From Aphis gossypii (lineage: Eukaryota; Arthropoda; Insecta; Hemiptera; Aphididae), in assembly GCF_020184175.1 (NCBI RefSeq), contig NC_065533.1, forward strand, positions 43,810,351 through 43,874,350: a stretch of 64,000 nt of DNA. Reading direction: 5' to 3'. A model generated the notes under the pieces. It was not told where the DNA came from. It saw only the letters and a list, made by a program, of their open reading frames with translations, and made no database searches. This document shows, one piece after another, positions 48,401 through 61,799 of the stretch. How positions within the stretch are numbered: position 1 is the first letter of the stretch; every line of letters starts with the position of its first letter. Position numbers and translations under genes: made by a program.

Positions 48401-49499
48401 TTTTGAGAATAAAATATTGAAAAACGGAGATCGATTCGGCCTGTAGAATATTACCCTCTCTTAGTTAAAAAAAATTATCAAATTTTATTGATTCTACGGA
48501 ATATGATCCCTATTCCCGTAGAGTGAATTTTCGTGTACAAAATCGCGTTGGAACCGGACGCGGGGCGCCTTAATACTACTAATTTTAAAATTATATTGCA
48601 TGTATAAGATATAATAATATTATACATGAAAATTTCATACCACAATAATATAATAATCGAATAATTCAAATTTTGTAAAAAAACTCTAAATTAAATATTT
48701 AAACTTCAGTTATAAAAATTGAACACTTGATATTTATACATATACCTATATAATATAATTATACATAAAAAAATTAAACAACAAAATCAAAATTATTAAA
48801 AGTCTATAAATAGTTCTGTAAACTATTCAACATTCTTTATGAGCGTTTATAGTATTTTGACAGAATTGGATATTCATGTATAAAATAATTTTCTTTATCA
48901 AATAATTACCTTAAGTTTGTTATTATTTAAAAGTCAATAACAGTTTATTAATAGTGTGTATTTTATTTATTTTTGTGCGTATAGTATAAAGATGTTTGAA
49001 ACTTCAACATTGATGGCAGTTTTTGTTTTTTTAGTAACTCAAAAACATGAAACTAAAGATACCTTTTCACCAAACTATACTACAAAGTTTCTTTTTAAAT
49101 TGATTATAAACCAATTATTAAGAAAAATCAAAAATACATTATCCCGATTTTTTTTTTTTTTTATTAACGTTTAAAGTTAGAACTTTCACGAAATTCATCA
49201 TAAATGTCTTGAAAATTTACATATAAGTAGTAAAAAAATTATATATATTTTAAATTTTTTTAGCTAAAACTGAAAAATTGAATAAAAATTTTTTCATAAA
49301 TAATTCATACTGAAACCAAAAACCTATATTATTATACTATCAAAATGTATTTTTATAGGTAAAGATTAGAAGTTTGATCTTTAAACAAAGAATAAAAATT
49401 TCAGTTAATTTTTTGTAATTTAAAAATACTTTTCTTGAGTTTTGAAACTTTTAAATATTATATTATTATATGTCATATTATACAGATTGACATTTAAAG

Positions 49500-50330
49500 A
49501 AAATTTAGGTTAATTTTTTCGGATGTTACTGCTGGATAACTATTACTCATTTCTATGTATTATATTTTGTACATAGAACTAAAATACTTAATATAGTTAA
49601 TAAAAATAAAGATAGTATATACGAAAAAGTATGGGTATTTTGCCTTTATCGCACTTAACCGCTGTTACAACGACATATTATGTATCATTTATGTACTATT
49701 ATTACTATATTTGCCACATGATAACATGAACATTTAATTGATTTGTAATTTACACCGATTCATCGCGCGCTTGTGATATTATTATTATGATTATTATTGC
49801 TTGTATATACGTAAATGATTGTAATTGTTTTAATCGTTAAGTTTCGTTATACTTTCATTTTCTATAAAATTAGGGCATTTTATTGTTAATTATAAAGTAA
49901 ACTTATTTAAATTAAATTTAACTTTACTATCATAACTGAAATTACAATTTTGGGTAAAACAACATTGATTTATGGTGGTTTTATTTACGTACGGTCTAAA
50001 TTACCAGTCAATGACAAAACTTACTGGGGATGTCAAACAGTAAGTAGGAATGAGCGTAAAGCAAGAATTATTAATACCTTCAATACTTATTGAATATGTA
50101 TATGTATTACAATTATAATTATATACTTTAATATCGGTTTGTGTAAAAGTTATTCAGGAAAAAAGGTTTCAGGTTTTTGGACTTTTGGGTAAAATTCCAT
50201 TCTGGAAAAAGTTCATTCGGGAATTTTGATTCGGTAAAATGGTGTTTGGGAAAAAGATTTCGAGTTTTCGGACTTTCTGGAAAAATACCATTCGGAAAAA
50301 ATACTAGATGACTTATTCAATGACGAGGTA
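49500..50330 (+). repeat. Dispersed repeat, copy A
   Basis: It contains a 45-base block around 49636-49680 (TTGCCTTTATCGCACTTAAC..ACGACATAT) and a wordlike GGAAAAAGTTCATTCGGGAA / GGTTTTTGGACTTTTGGG block at 50160-50320. Both blocks recur at 58.7-59.05 kb in the same order. A left end (AAATTTAGGTTAATTTTTTCGG, about 49504) resembles the complement of the right end of copy B, suggesting terminal inverted repeats. No coding capacity, so probably a nonautonomous element. Confidence 0.55.
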
Positions 50331-50344
50331 CAAATGACACTTAC

Positions 50345-52230
50345 TGTACGAGTGGTTACCCATTTTCCCCCTGTTTTGTTATTACAATCATAATTAATTT
50401 TAGAACTAATAAATTATAAAGATTTAACTTTATATTTTGACGACTTTTTGATTTCTCAATAATTTGAGTACCTATTTTTGTATTTTTTTTTTATTACTTC
50501 TTTTTGATCAAATTTTGGAGCTGTTAAACTTAATTTATGATATTATCTAATCTAATCTTGATAGTTTTCTGGTAGAAATTAGATAAAGTTGATAAAAAAG
50601 TTATAAGCCAAAAAACTGTTAATATTTTTCTTAGTAATCGTTAAAAAGTAATAAGGAAAAACAAACATTTATAATTTTATGATTCAAAAACGAATAACGT
50701 TATCGGTATCGATGGTTATTTACCGTTGATACTGAAAATGTTTACTCAGTATTTATTAGTAATGTTAAGTAATATTTCGATTCATGGTATTATTTTTAAA
50801 ATATAATACTTTTAAGATATTTTAAACCGCTAAATATTTATTATTATTATTTTACAATTGAAATTTTTGATTTTTGTGAATAAAATATGTTGTTAGACAA
50901 TATTTTTTAACTAAAATACAAAATTTAATTTAAAATCCTAGAAAGGCGATTCAACGGTTTGGTAGTGGTTGTATTATTATAAATTATTTTCTTACTGTAG
51001 AAGGCATAATTACACTTATTAATAAATATTACAAAAAAATAGTTGCTACTGTTATGTATTAGAATGTCAAGGAGACTGCAAGGATATGGATTTAAGGACT
51101 TTGTATCAAATCAATACCTTACTCACATACACAGTCTCCTTGTCGTTCTAACTCATTATTATTTATCACCGTGTCTTTTTACGCAATATTTGTTTATAAC
51201 AAATCCAAATACAATGAACAATTGTAAACAAGTAACACACGTAAATACAATGATCACTGATTTTGTTATAATAATACAAGTGTTTATTTTCTACAAGAAA
51301 AAAAACTTTGATTTATAGGAATAAAAGTTGTGCCAGTATTTTGTATCTGATATCGATCTATATTTACTATACAATTCATATTATGTAAGGATGGTTATAT
51401 TTTTTCATAGTATACTTCGTTATCCTATTATATTAAATGATTTAATATACATATATTATAAGTAAAACCATAAGATAATATAATTTTATAATTAATAACA
51501 CAAAGGAGTTATTCATTAATATTATATAATACTCGTATGTTCAAAGTCTAATGTACCTATATATAAGAATATTTAGACATGTTCATGGATCCCTTCATGA
51601 TTGTACCAAAGGATCTATTTAACAAGACAACGAATATGATATTTGACATGACTGTGTTTGGCAAATTAATTATACAATGTAAAATATGCATACTATACAT
51701 AAATTATCTTAGCAAGCGAGCTGTTTAAGTTATTTTTAATCTATATAATTTATTATTGACGTAATTGATCGTTACAAGGTTTAGATTTTAATAATACCTA
51801 CTGTATAAGTATAGAAACGTGAACAATTATATTATATTAACTGAAAGAAAATGTTACAAAAATAAATTTTTTGCACGTATTTGAACGCAATATTCAATTT
51901 AAGAGGCCACCACACCAATATTTATTTTCTCTATACATCTTCCACATAATATAGGAACAAAAATATTCCTTATTTCACGATTACGAATCTCTGGTTTAGT
52001 TTACGGCAAAGGCACTTATTATATATTTCACAAAGAAGAATATTTCCTTTGCATTGACCGGATAAATTTTTAATATTTATATTTTTAAATAATTTATTAA
52101 TAGTTAAAAATAATTGAAATAATTTTAAATTAAAACATGATTATAATTATAAAAAATGTAAATATTAAAAAATCATCCAGTGAATGCACAGGAAATATTT
52201 ATTTTTATAAAAATATATAATAGGTGACTT
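50345..52230. other. AT-rich intergenic sequence
   Basis: No gene supported. It contains an inverted repeat at 51062-51148. Confidence 0.55.
51062..51148. repeat. Inverted repeat with 17-base arms
   Basis: Arms GTCAAGGAGACTG (51062-51078) and CAGTCTCCTTGTC (51132-51148) pair with one or two mismatches over 17 bases, with a 53-base loop that does not pair well. This is less base-paired than a typical microRNA precursor. Confidence 0.5.
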
Positions 52231-52234
52231 GGCC

Positions 52235-52446
52235 CTAAGCTGAACCAGAAAATCGTAATCGTGGAAATATGGAACATATTTGTTTCTATATTATGTGGGA
52301 GATTGATAGAAAAAACAAATGTTGGTATGCTGACCCCTTACAACATTCATTTGTTCATTTATTGGCCAGTTTTAGATTTTGAGCAGAGAAATGAATATAG
52401 TGATTTATCAATTATGACGTGTGGTTTTTTTCTTAGTAGAAAATGA
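52235..52446 (+). CDS. Possible terminal exon or relic, about 70 codons
   Basis: The + strand frame is open from just after a TGA near 52228 to TGA 52444-52446. The codons spell a mixed, protein-like peptide: KLNQKIVIVEIWNIFVSIL, CGRLIEKTNVGMLTPYNIHL, FIYWPVLDFEQRNEYSDLS, ending FFLSRK. No ATG is well placed. A modest acceptor (GGCCCTAAG, about 52240) could open it as an exon. Another strong acceptor (CTCTTTTTTTCAG, about 52600) follows without a usable donor between. Function unknown; it could be a remnant of a transposon protein. Confidence 0.27.
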
Positions 52447-52449
52447 TAC

Positions 52450-54940
52450 TTTGGAGTTCCAAATTATGGAAAATTGTTAATTAATTTGTAGTTGAAAATT
52501 CATATTTAAAATTGATTTACTCGATTACTTTTTCAAAAAATTAAATTAGTTTTATTCAATTGCATATTTATTCCAAGAACTTATTCACTCTTTTTTTCAG
52601 GAAGTCGGTATTGATTCAAAATTAAATAACAGTAATAATATGATATGAACGTATGTAATATATACTATTATACAACAATAATTAAACACTATAATATAAT
52701 ATAAAAATGCAATGTTTTCGGAAAAAACAAATCAATCTATTGAATTTATATAGCAATATAAAATAATTATTTTAATGGCAATTTACTTATATTATAATAT
52801 TTATACTTAGTAATATAAATTGATTTTATTCGGTCAAAATTGTTTTCCAATATGCAGATATAGTTTTTATATCTGCATATAAAATATACAATACAACTTA
52901 CTCAACGACGATGTTCACTCGTTAACAACTGTATCTACAGCAAAGCTGTCACCTATACTTTTCTTCTTTTTGAATAGATATCGATCTCATATTTTTAAAT
53001 TTTCTACAGTAACTTAAAGGATTCTTAATGCTTGAAAAAGTTTATCGCAGGTTTTTGCGCTTTGCTTCTATTATTCATACAATGCATTGTTCCTCACATC
53101 CCTCACAATGACGCAGCTGTTATTCATATTTTTATTTTATCCAGTTTAATTGACTGTAAAAACTAGCAAACCTTTCATTGCTTTTTAAACCTCTACCAGT
53201 TGTATTTTAAATTAATTTGCAATATTGGCATTGATAAAATATAGGATGACTACTAAAAAATTTGTATTACTCTTTACTGTTTTCATAAACCATTTTATCG
53301 TTTTACTAATGCACCTCTAAATAATATCACGTGCATCTTGCGAAATATGTTGACCTCGATTTTTTAAAATATTTTTATTTTAAAATTAATTCAAAAAAAA
53401 AAAAATTAGTGTTATGTATTGTAACCTGTACGTTATTATGTGGAATTATAAATGTATAACTATTTATTATTTATTAAACATATTGAAATATCGATAGAGA
53501 AAACTAAATTTGTATACTATTACGTTTTAGGTTCTTGATAGAGTAATAAATAATAAATTGGATTTGAAATTATTAAGAATTAATTAGAAAAATAAACCAC
53601 TTATAGTTATATAAATAAATGATAAAAATATCCTACAAAATTGAGGCTAGCACGTTTCTACACCGAATCGTTTTTTGTACACAATGACTTACCATTTGAT
53701 TCACAATTAACAAATTTACTAAAGAAACCTACTCAAGGTATACTTAAAAACTACTGTATAGTAGAGTGACTTCTCTAGTTTATATTATTTTAATTATGAT
53801 TTCTAGAAATTGTTTAGATGAAAAATATATTTTAATATTTTATTAAGTGTTTTCGTGTCTAAGAAGTATAATGTGCAAAAATGTATAAAAAAAATGTTCT
53901 TTTTATTATTTGACAAATATAAACGAGAATTCGTTACTTAAAAGTGCATTTTATATTCTGTAACAATTATATATTTGTTTTTGATTTTTTTTTACGAATT
54001 ACGCTCATAACTTAGAATTCGGACTTTGTTTCTGCTAAATAAAAAAAGAGTTTTATTAGCTATAAATGTAATTCATGTTCCTAATGTAGAATAAATGTAC
54101 AAACATCTATTTTTATTTTTTGAGCTCATTTTGAATGGTGTATTATTTTAAATGCCTTTTTAGAATTTTTATTAATTTAAGTGTATCCAAAATAATTAAA
54201 AATGATATATATATATAATATGATATAAGTATAAATATTGCAAATACAATTATAAAATTCCTAGAAAATCGAAAAATCACCACTTTATTGGTTACTACAC
54301 AAATGAAAATAACTTCAATACCAATGCAATTACAAATAGGTACATTCGGATTTGAATGAAACTTCTATAACATTTTAAAAAAACAACGATGACGGGTAAA
54401 CAACAAACTTAGCAAAATATTTAAAAAACGAATAGTCATTACACAGCATTCGGACATATATAATATCACTGTACTTAATAGTTGGGAATTTAAAAAAAAG
54501 AAACATCCTTCAGAATTTGAACATGATTAGGTTATAGACTTAATCACTTTTTCTAATTTTAGAATTGTAAAATCATGAGATTTAAAGTGCCCGTCTGAAA
54601 AGAATATATTAATAATTTTACTTGACCGCAATTGGCGGTGATCTCGAAAAATAGTGTAGTGTTTTATGCATTTTATAATTTTTCTACGTTAAAAATAAGA
54701 ACTAAAAACCAGCTAATGCATACACTAATGAATAATAATGTATTCAATGTACCCACTTACAATTATCACAAACAGCAAGCTAACAAAAACGTCCGAAATA
54801 TTATTATGAATGTCATGACTTATCCTATTATCAGAATATGAAGAGTCATAGAAAAATTATTTATTTATCTATTTAAAAAAATCCTATTAAAAAAATCGGA
54901 CCAACCTTAAAAAAATAATTTGCATAAGTCACTCGTTTAT
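52450..54940. other. AT-rich intergenic sequence
   Basis: No gene supported. A perfect 12-base hairpin is at 52851-52879. Confidence 0.6.
52851..52879. repeat. Perfect 12-base hairpin
   Basis: TATGCAGATATA and its complement TATATCTGCATA are separated by five bases (GTTTT). Confidence 0.8.
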
Positions 54941-55009
54941 TTATTTATTGATTATTTTTTTTTTCTGGCAATCGCCAGCAGTTATTATTAAACCATTGAT
55001 TGCGGTTTA

Positions 55010-55540
55010 CTATAAATTTTCTCAAAAAATTGTCTGTACGGGTGAAGCAATAAAGTTTTGGCTTCGCTTATTATCCGGCCTGTTCACGCATGTAATATGT
55101 ACGTATATATTTACCTATATCCAACGATTTCGTAATGCGACGTGTCCACTCGGACGTACAGTGGCGCCCGTCACCAACGTATAATATATTATATTATTAT
55201 TATATTGCGGACGACGAGCTGTGTCATCCTCCTCGCCCGTCTCGACTTCCATCCCCGCCACATCCACGACTTTAGCCTCGAACGGATGAGATAGATTTTT
55301 TTCTAATTTTTAATTTTTTACCTCTGCGCGAAATCGATTAATCATCGCAAATGCGTACGGACACGGTCGGATATTCGTCGCATCTATCCACATTATATCG
55401 TGGGATATACCACACGCTCGTACAAATGTGTTCAACAACAATAATAATGTATGCATGTCCATTTGCATCCGTGAGAGCAATACTGTGGAGTGACAAACCA
55501 TAACAATTATACGAAATCGGTGTAGGTGCACCGCGGATTG
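55010..55540 (-). pseudogene. GC-rich patch with overlapping open frames, possible decayed or unspliced coding
   Basis: On the - strand one frame is open from 55531 to TAA near 55310 and then open again in the same frame to about 55165. It contains WIDATNIRPCPYAFAMINRF, then HPFEAKVVDVAGMEVETGEE. A second - strand frame over 55340-55550 is also open for about 69 codons (SLHSIALTDANGHAYIIIV, NVDRCDEYPTVSVRICDD). GTTTGTCACTCCACAG (about 55495) is a good acceptor and CAGAG|GTAAAA (about 55320) a fair donor. Which frame, if any, is translated cannot be settled. The + strand is also partly open. Confidence 0.27.
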
Positions 55541-55559
55541 AATATGATTATAACATAGG

Positions 55560-58480
55560 TGTGTAACAATACGAATTAACGTGCTAATATATTGTACAAA
55601 GTTTGCTCGATCAATATATATATATATATGTATTACCTATATATGTTACGTTTTACAGTATCATAAGATCTAAAATAAAACAACTATGGTCGAAACTGTA
55701 ATTAGGTACATAAATAGAATATTATGTATGGATGCACACTGCATATTGTATAGAAATATTCCATATACCTACTTGCAAATTGAACCGCGAGAAACGTTTT
55801 ATTGGGAAGCAATGTTAAGCAAATTTTGTTGGATATCACAGTTACAACGACACGGTGATATAAATAATAATAATAATAATACTATATTTGTGTAGTGAAT
55901 ATGACTGATTTGAATATATTATATTGAATGGGTCGTATTAAAATGTTTAATATTAGTGTTAGTCGTAGTAACATTATAAATTATAATTATTTATAAATAT
56001 ACCTACCTATTGTTTTTGTTATAATGATTTTTGATCAAATAGTATTTAGATACTATGTGCAATGTGCATAATATACCTTTATAGGTTTTAGTCGTCAATA
56101 TCGTTAATAATTAATATGATAATATTATTTTTTCAATAGTTTATTATTTTTATTAATTTTATTGTTTACATCGTGACTTTTTAAAATATATATTTTATAT
56201 CAACAGGTGTTACACTGTTAGATAATAACAATAATAATATGGTATCATTGATGTCACACCTCTTATTGATGCAAAAATCGACATTAAAATATATCTTTAT
56301 TACTTTTGCATACTTTTAAATTTATTGCCATCAGTACTAACAAATTATATTGAAAAACAAACTGTATAATTTTTATATCCATAATGATGATTTATTTATG
56401 TACCTATAATAGTATGTCATGTTGTAACTACTATGATACCTATAAAGAAAAAAATGAGTGTACAATTAATAATCAGTATAAACATTGACTGTACATCTTA
56501 TATTCGTCATAATCTAAGAGATTCGTTGTTTGTATTTATCTTACTTTTGAGCTATTTTATTGCTCTTATTTTAAAATGAGATATCATACAAATAATATTC
56601 AATGGCTGGCCGCCTTTAACTCTTGACTATAAAGCTAAAGCTTTGCTTAACAACTATAAGCAAATTCTGTAAAGCATATTTAGTTAAAAAGTTAAATCTA
56701 AATCAAATATAATTAATATATTATTTGATAACTATATTAACTTGCAACTCATCGTTCTTGATATTGACTTAAGTTAACTGAATGAAAATAATTTTTTTTC
56801 CATTAACTTTCCCACCTTTGAATAAAAACAAGTATTCAGAATATTTAAATGGTGTAGAAATACTAATTATATAGATGTTTAGTACCTATTTATAATACAC
56901 TTAAACTTTTCTCCCACCTTGTATTTCTATATAATTTGTGCTTATGTATTTTAAAATTAAAACCCGTAAAACATTGTAAGACTGAGTCGTTATAAATTAT
57001 TATAACGTAGATCGATATGGTAATTTTTTTATTTCTGAATATATAATATGATGTATTACACTTTATAGATAAAATTTCAAATAATATATTTCATGTATGT
57101 TATCAATGTATAATGTATATATTATCAACCATTGATAAAGTGACTGTTACAGATTCTCTTGACTTTGGCTAATGGAAATACGTCTTTAATCTAGACCAAC
57201 GCTCTATGTTTACCTTCATGTCATTTACCAATGTGTATTTCATTTAAGATGTCAAATAAACCTGTAAGTTAAATTGTGATATAAAAGGTTATAAATATGC
57301 TATTTTGAGAGTTTTTATGCGACAATAGAAACTTTCAGAATCATTACAGAAAAACAGCAAACAACTGATTTTATTAGAAAAACTATTTTATTTTTCACAC
57401 CATCGGTATTATACGTACAAAACTTGTTTCATAACCTGTAAATCCTAACAACGAAACAATGATAAACGTAAATACATATTAGGAATTTTTAAAAACGAAT
57501 TTAACATTTTAAATAAACTTTAAGAATAATATATTTTATAATGGCAATCATGCATTCTTGTTTCTAATAAGTTATTATGAAAATAAATATAAATTATTAA
57601 CAACTACAATTCAAAAATCTTTACTACAAAATTTCTGCATTCGTTGAGTGAAAAGTTATCTAAGTATATTATATGTATTTATGAAATGTGTATGAAATAA
57701 AATTCCTTTTTGTGAAATGGATAAAAATTTTATCTATTTCAAAAAAATAAATCAAAACGTCAAATGGATATGACACGTCATGCATTTATTGATTTGCAAG
57801 AATTTATACCTTAGTCACGTATACACCAAGGTAACCACCGATCGGTAGAAACACAAATCTAGAGGCATATTGTTATTGTTTCCTTTGAATTTTTTTATTA
57901 AATGTATAAAACAAAAAAAAAATCACTATAGTGTAGTACAATAAAAAATTATGATAAATTATAATATATAATTGTAAAAGGTGAAGTAAGTATAAAGTTA
58001 TTAAAAAGTTACATATTGGCAATATTTCATTTAATTATTAGGTAATATACAACAAGATTATTCAATCAAAATGTAATTTTAATTTTATCCATTGCAAGTA
58101 GAGTAATCTAGAATAATAATTAATTAATAAGGGTTAATGTTAAAAATTAAAGTGGAATAATATTTTTTATGATGATATTATTGCCAAAGTTATTTATAGT
58201 CAAAATTTGTTTAGTAGGTACCATTAATAACAATCTGCTATATTATTTATCTAATGGAGAGTTAGCGCATTGAATTGATGTTAGATGATTTGGCAAGTCC
58301 ACGAATTTATAAATCATATTATAATATGGTCAAGTTATAGTCTGATCGCAGATTTATACTAGAGTACTTTGGACCTGAAATTTAATTTAGACTTTATAGG
58401 AAGACTAAAAATATGGAGTCTGTAAGAGTTGGCAGTTTTTCGTTTAAAATTAATATTTTTTATCCAATTTTATTCTTAGA
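55560..58480. other. AT-rich intergenic sequence
   Basis: No gene supported. It includes (TA)n at about 55612-55630. Confidence 0.6.
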
Positions 58481-58489
58481 TATATTTGA

Positions 58490-59065
58490 TTTTATACCTA
58501 CTAGAAATTATGGTAACTGTGGTTTTTACTGAATTGAAATTTTTGAATGAACTTTTTCCCAAAAGTCCGAAACCTTTTTTTTCCGAACGCTTTTTTCCCG
58601 ATTGTTATTTTTCCCAAAATAAAAAATTTAAAAATTTTGTTATACGAAGAGCTACAGTGACGTATTTTATAAATGTTTTATTTTATACCTATAACTAAAA
58701 TACACCTATTGGTTATTGCTATATATTCTAATCGATCAATAATCATTTATTCCTTGCGATTAAGATAATATTTATGAAAAAATCTGGGTATCTTGCCTTC
58801 ATCGCACTTTACCATCGTTATAACGACATATATCTTTTTATTTAATTATTACACTACGAGTACATCATTTATTATGTTATTATTAATTTTATTAATTATT
58901 TTTTATATTTTTTACATATCATAATTTATCAACTTAAATATAGATTCGGGTAAAAAGTGTTCGTGAAAAACTTTACGGGTTTACGGACTTTCAGATAAAA
59001 TACTATTCAAAAAAAAGTTCATTCGGGAATTTCAATTCGAGAAAAATACCGGTAACCTAAAATTA
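58490..59065. repeat. Dispersed repeat, copy B, with terminal inverted repeats
   Basis: The left end (about 58500-58625) is an imperfect inverted copy of the right end (about 58945-59065). TTGAATGAACTTTTTCCCAA on the left corresponds to the complement of AAAAGTTCATTCGGGAATTT on the right. The outer GGTAACTGTGGTTTTT corresponds to the complement of AAAAATACCGGTAACC. Between them lies the TTGCCTTCATCGCACTTTACC block (58793-58813) shared with copy A at 49.6 kb. It looks like a MITE-like nonautonomous DNA transposon of about 575 bases. The 70-codon frame at 58486 comes from the left arm. Confidence 0.62.
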
Positions 59066-59069
59066 TTAT

Positions 59070-61240
59070 AATATTATATTATTATATATTTCATGCTAAG
59101 TTATAATAAGATCTTGAAACTAGAAACGAGTAAACGACATTTTAGCATGTAGCTTAGAAGCTTATGTTATGTTACACTTGTAGTACACATGTAGTATTCT
59201 TCATTATTTTTTCACAATGATTCATTATAATAACAAACACATTAGATCAATACACAATTTTGTTGAAAGCATATAGATTATAGGTATATATTAATACTTT
59301 TTTTCAATAAAAAAAAAAAAAATAGAAACACAAAAAATGAACCTACATAATTTATTTCATTAAAATAATATTGTAAATAAAAAAATAATAAAATTATTAA
59401 TAAATTAATGTAATAACATTACAAAAAAAAAAGAAAACAAAGTATGTAACCTCTGCTGATAGGTATATATTTTGTGTCAAGTGAGTCGCTTTAATGAATA
59501 TAGGTACAATATTTTATATTCAATGATATTATAATGATATTATATTAACATTGTATACAAAATACGATTCTGGTTAAAGATGGTGTATCAAGTTTAATTC
59601 ATATTGTTATAAAATTAATTAGTTTTATGATAAGTTAATTTAATTTTTGTCGAAAATATTGAATTTATATTTTATTATATTATTAATATTTAATGATTAT
59701 AATAATTAATACGTATATATTATGTATATTATATTATTTTTTTAACTTCCAAGTCATTGCCGATTTATCGTAAAACAGTGTGAACAAATTCCATAATATA
59801 AGTGGCCAACAATTTAAATTTAATTTACATAATATAATTAAAATATTATCATTCATTGGGTATAGTAAAATTCATAACAATAAAATATACGTAAAAGTTT
59901 GTAATCCTCACGAATAATGCTTTTGATTTATAAAATAAAATGTTCCATGTTCCCTATGTATTTTAAATAGTTTTATAAAGATATAAAAACAACTATTTAC
60001 TTATCTTTATCGTTTATGAATTAAAATAAAATAATAAATTTTGTCAAAAACTGAGTTAGCGTAAAAGTTCCTACATTTTCCGATTATTATAAAAAGTACA
60101 AGACATTTATTATTTTGGACTTTCTAGTCAGCGAATTGGATCCAATTAACCATCCCTCGGAGTGAGAAATCAAAATATTTTTAATTCCCCAAAATACGAT
60201 GTTGGATGTCAAAAAATAATAATAATAATAATAAAACACACATTGTTGGAAAATTAATACATTTTAATTCACTCTGCAAAATCTAAAATATAGAATATGA
60301 ATAAAAGTATAAAAAGTTTTTCAAAGAAATATATTTTAGATTATAAATATTAGTATGATATTAATTTCGTACAAAAAGAGTGAATCTTTACATCGAAATA
60401 AAACTATAACTCTATTAATATTATATTTTATTAAACGTCATAGTTTGAATTCCAAAAATTCCAATGTAGATTGTCTGAGATTTTTTAATATTACGTCAAG
60501 CAATTTTATTTTTTCTAATAAATTTAATATGTTTTTATTTACAAAAAGTTGTATAGGTAGAACATTATTAATAAGTTATGTAATAACTTATCCCTGTTAT
60601 CAATTTAACATAAATTAGAGCTAATACCTGTTAGTTGTTACTATTGATTAAATAAATATTCAGTCATATTAGATTATATTAAATTTATATTTATAATAAT
60701 TACTTCCACTTCCTATGGAAAACATTTGTTGAAATCCAAAATATTAAAATTGCTATTCCGATTATTAGTTAATAAAATCTAATTTTTTATTCAATTTTTA
60801 ATTAACTTTCAAAATATTTTACTTTTAAGCTTTAGTCTCAAACTCGATCTAAAAAATAAAGTATTGTGATATTTTAAAGAACTATGATCATAAAATGTTT
60901 TCAGTTTATTGTAAAAAACTGCTTCAAACATTGATTTCTAACACCTCCTTCTCTTACAAAAAACTATGTGTACAGTTTACACTGTACAGTTTAACAAATC
61001 GCGCTATTTACCGTTAGTAAGCAAACCATACTTTTTTTTGAACAATCAAGTATTTTTAATTTTTAAATGTTCAATTTCGATAACTGGAATTTAATATATT
61101 CCTCTAGAAGTAACCAAACCAAGTCTCAAAGTCCAGAAATCAAGTATATTAGTATAGATTTATTCACATATGATTTTATGTCATACTCATATTATATCTT
61201 ACGTTCAGGTTAGAATGTAACTCATTAATTATGTTTTAAA
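59070..61240. other. AT-rich intergenic sequence
   Basis: No gene supported. An (AAT)n microsatellite is at 60216-60233. Confidence 0.6.
60216..60233. repeat. (AAT)n microsatellite
   Basis: Six AAT units. Confidence 0.9.
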
Positions 61241-61254
61241 TTCTATATATAAAG

Positions 61255-61785
61255 CTTTAAGTGTATCGGTTTTACAAATCCGTGTGTTTTCGGTGTTTCC
61301 GCTCAATTTCTCTTACATTAGTAAGTTGGTCTGCACTAGTCGCTACGGATCACCACAGATCATCATATTAGAGTTTGAGACAATGGTCGCAACGATATTA
61401 TCATTCTTTCCGAGATATCTCCACTAGGTATATCTCATTTCTAAGAAAGTCAACAATTGACATCCGTATGAAGAATATAGATAAATCAATTTACGATTTA
61501 ACTCCAGTCTCCAATGACCGATACTTTCATTCGTCGTTGCGTACTTTTCGGCTCTTTCGTTTTCAGCGTCATTGACTGATCCAAATTGTTTACTTAGATA
61601 TCTGTGGCTTTTGGAAATTCAAAATAATACTATCACAATTCTATTTGATTTCGTTTTGATGATTTTCAGCTTTCGCGATTTCGCCTGTACCTGACAAAGT
61701 GTTATCGACGATGTATTCTTCATGGTCATCTGTTTTATTTCTGATACTTGTACAACATAATTTCATTATTTTTATGTTTATATTA
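61255..61785 (-). pseudogene. Possible decayed - strand coding sequence in three pieces
   Basis: Read on the - strand, three successive frames hold protein-like segments. The first starts MKLCCTSIRNKTDDHEEY and ends AKAENHQNEIK-stop. The second contains VNDAENERAEKYATTNESIG and WRLELNRKLIYLYSSYGC. The third contains LGKNDNIVATIVSNSNMMIC and, after two stops, EKLSGNTENTRICKTDT. The high Glu/Asp/Asn/Lys content without low complexity, and the raised GC over the whole patch, suggest an old gene or transposon copy broken by frameshifts. A + strand 66-codon frame here is probably its shadow. No family recognised. Confidence 0.3.
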
Positions 61786-61799
61786 TTTAAACATATTTT

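Larger units (their letters stand above)
43365..49490. other. AT-rich intergenic sequence
   Basis: About 6 kb with no supported coding gene. It holds a C14 homopolymer at 45458-45471, T runs near 46380, and a - strand pair of strong splice sites at 44906/44844 whose 63-base interior has stops in every frame (possible noncoding exon). Confidence 0.55.

Noticed and set aside
51062..51148. microRNA precursor
   Set aside because: Only the outer 17 bases pair; the 53-base interior does not form a stem, so it does not meet the usual shape.
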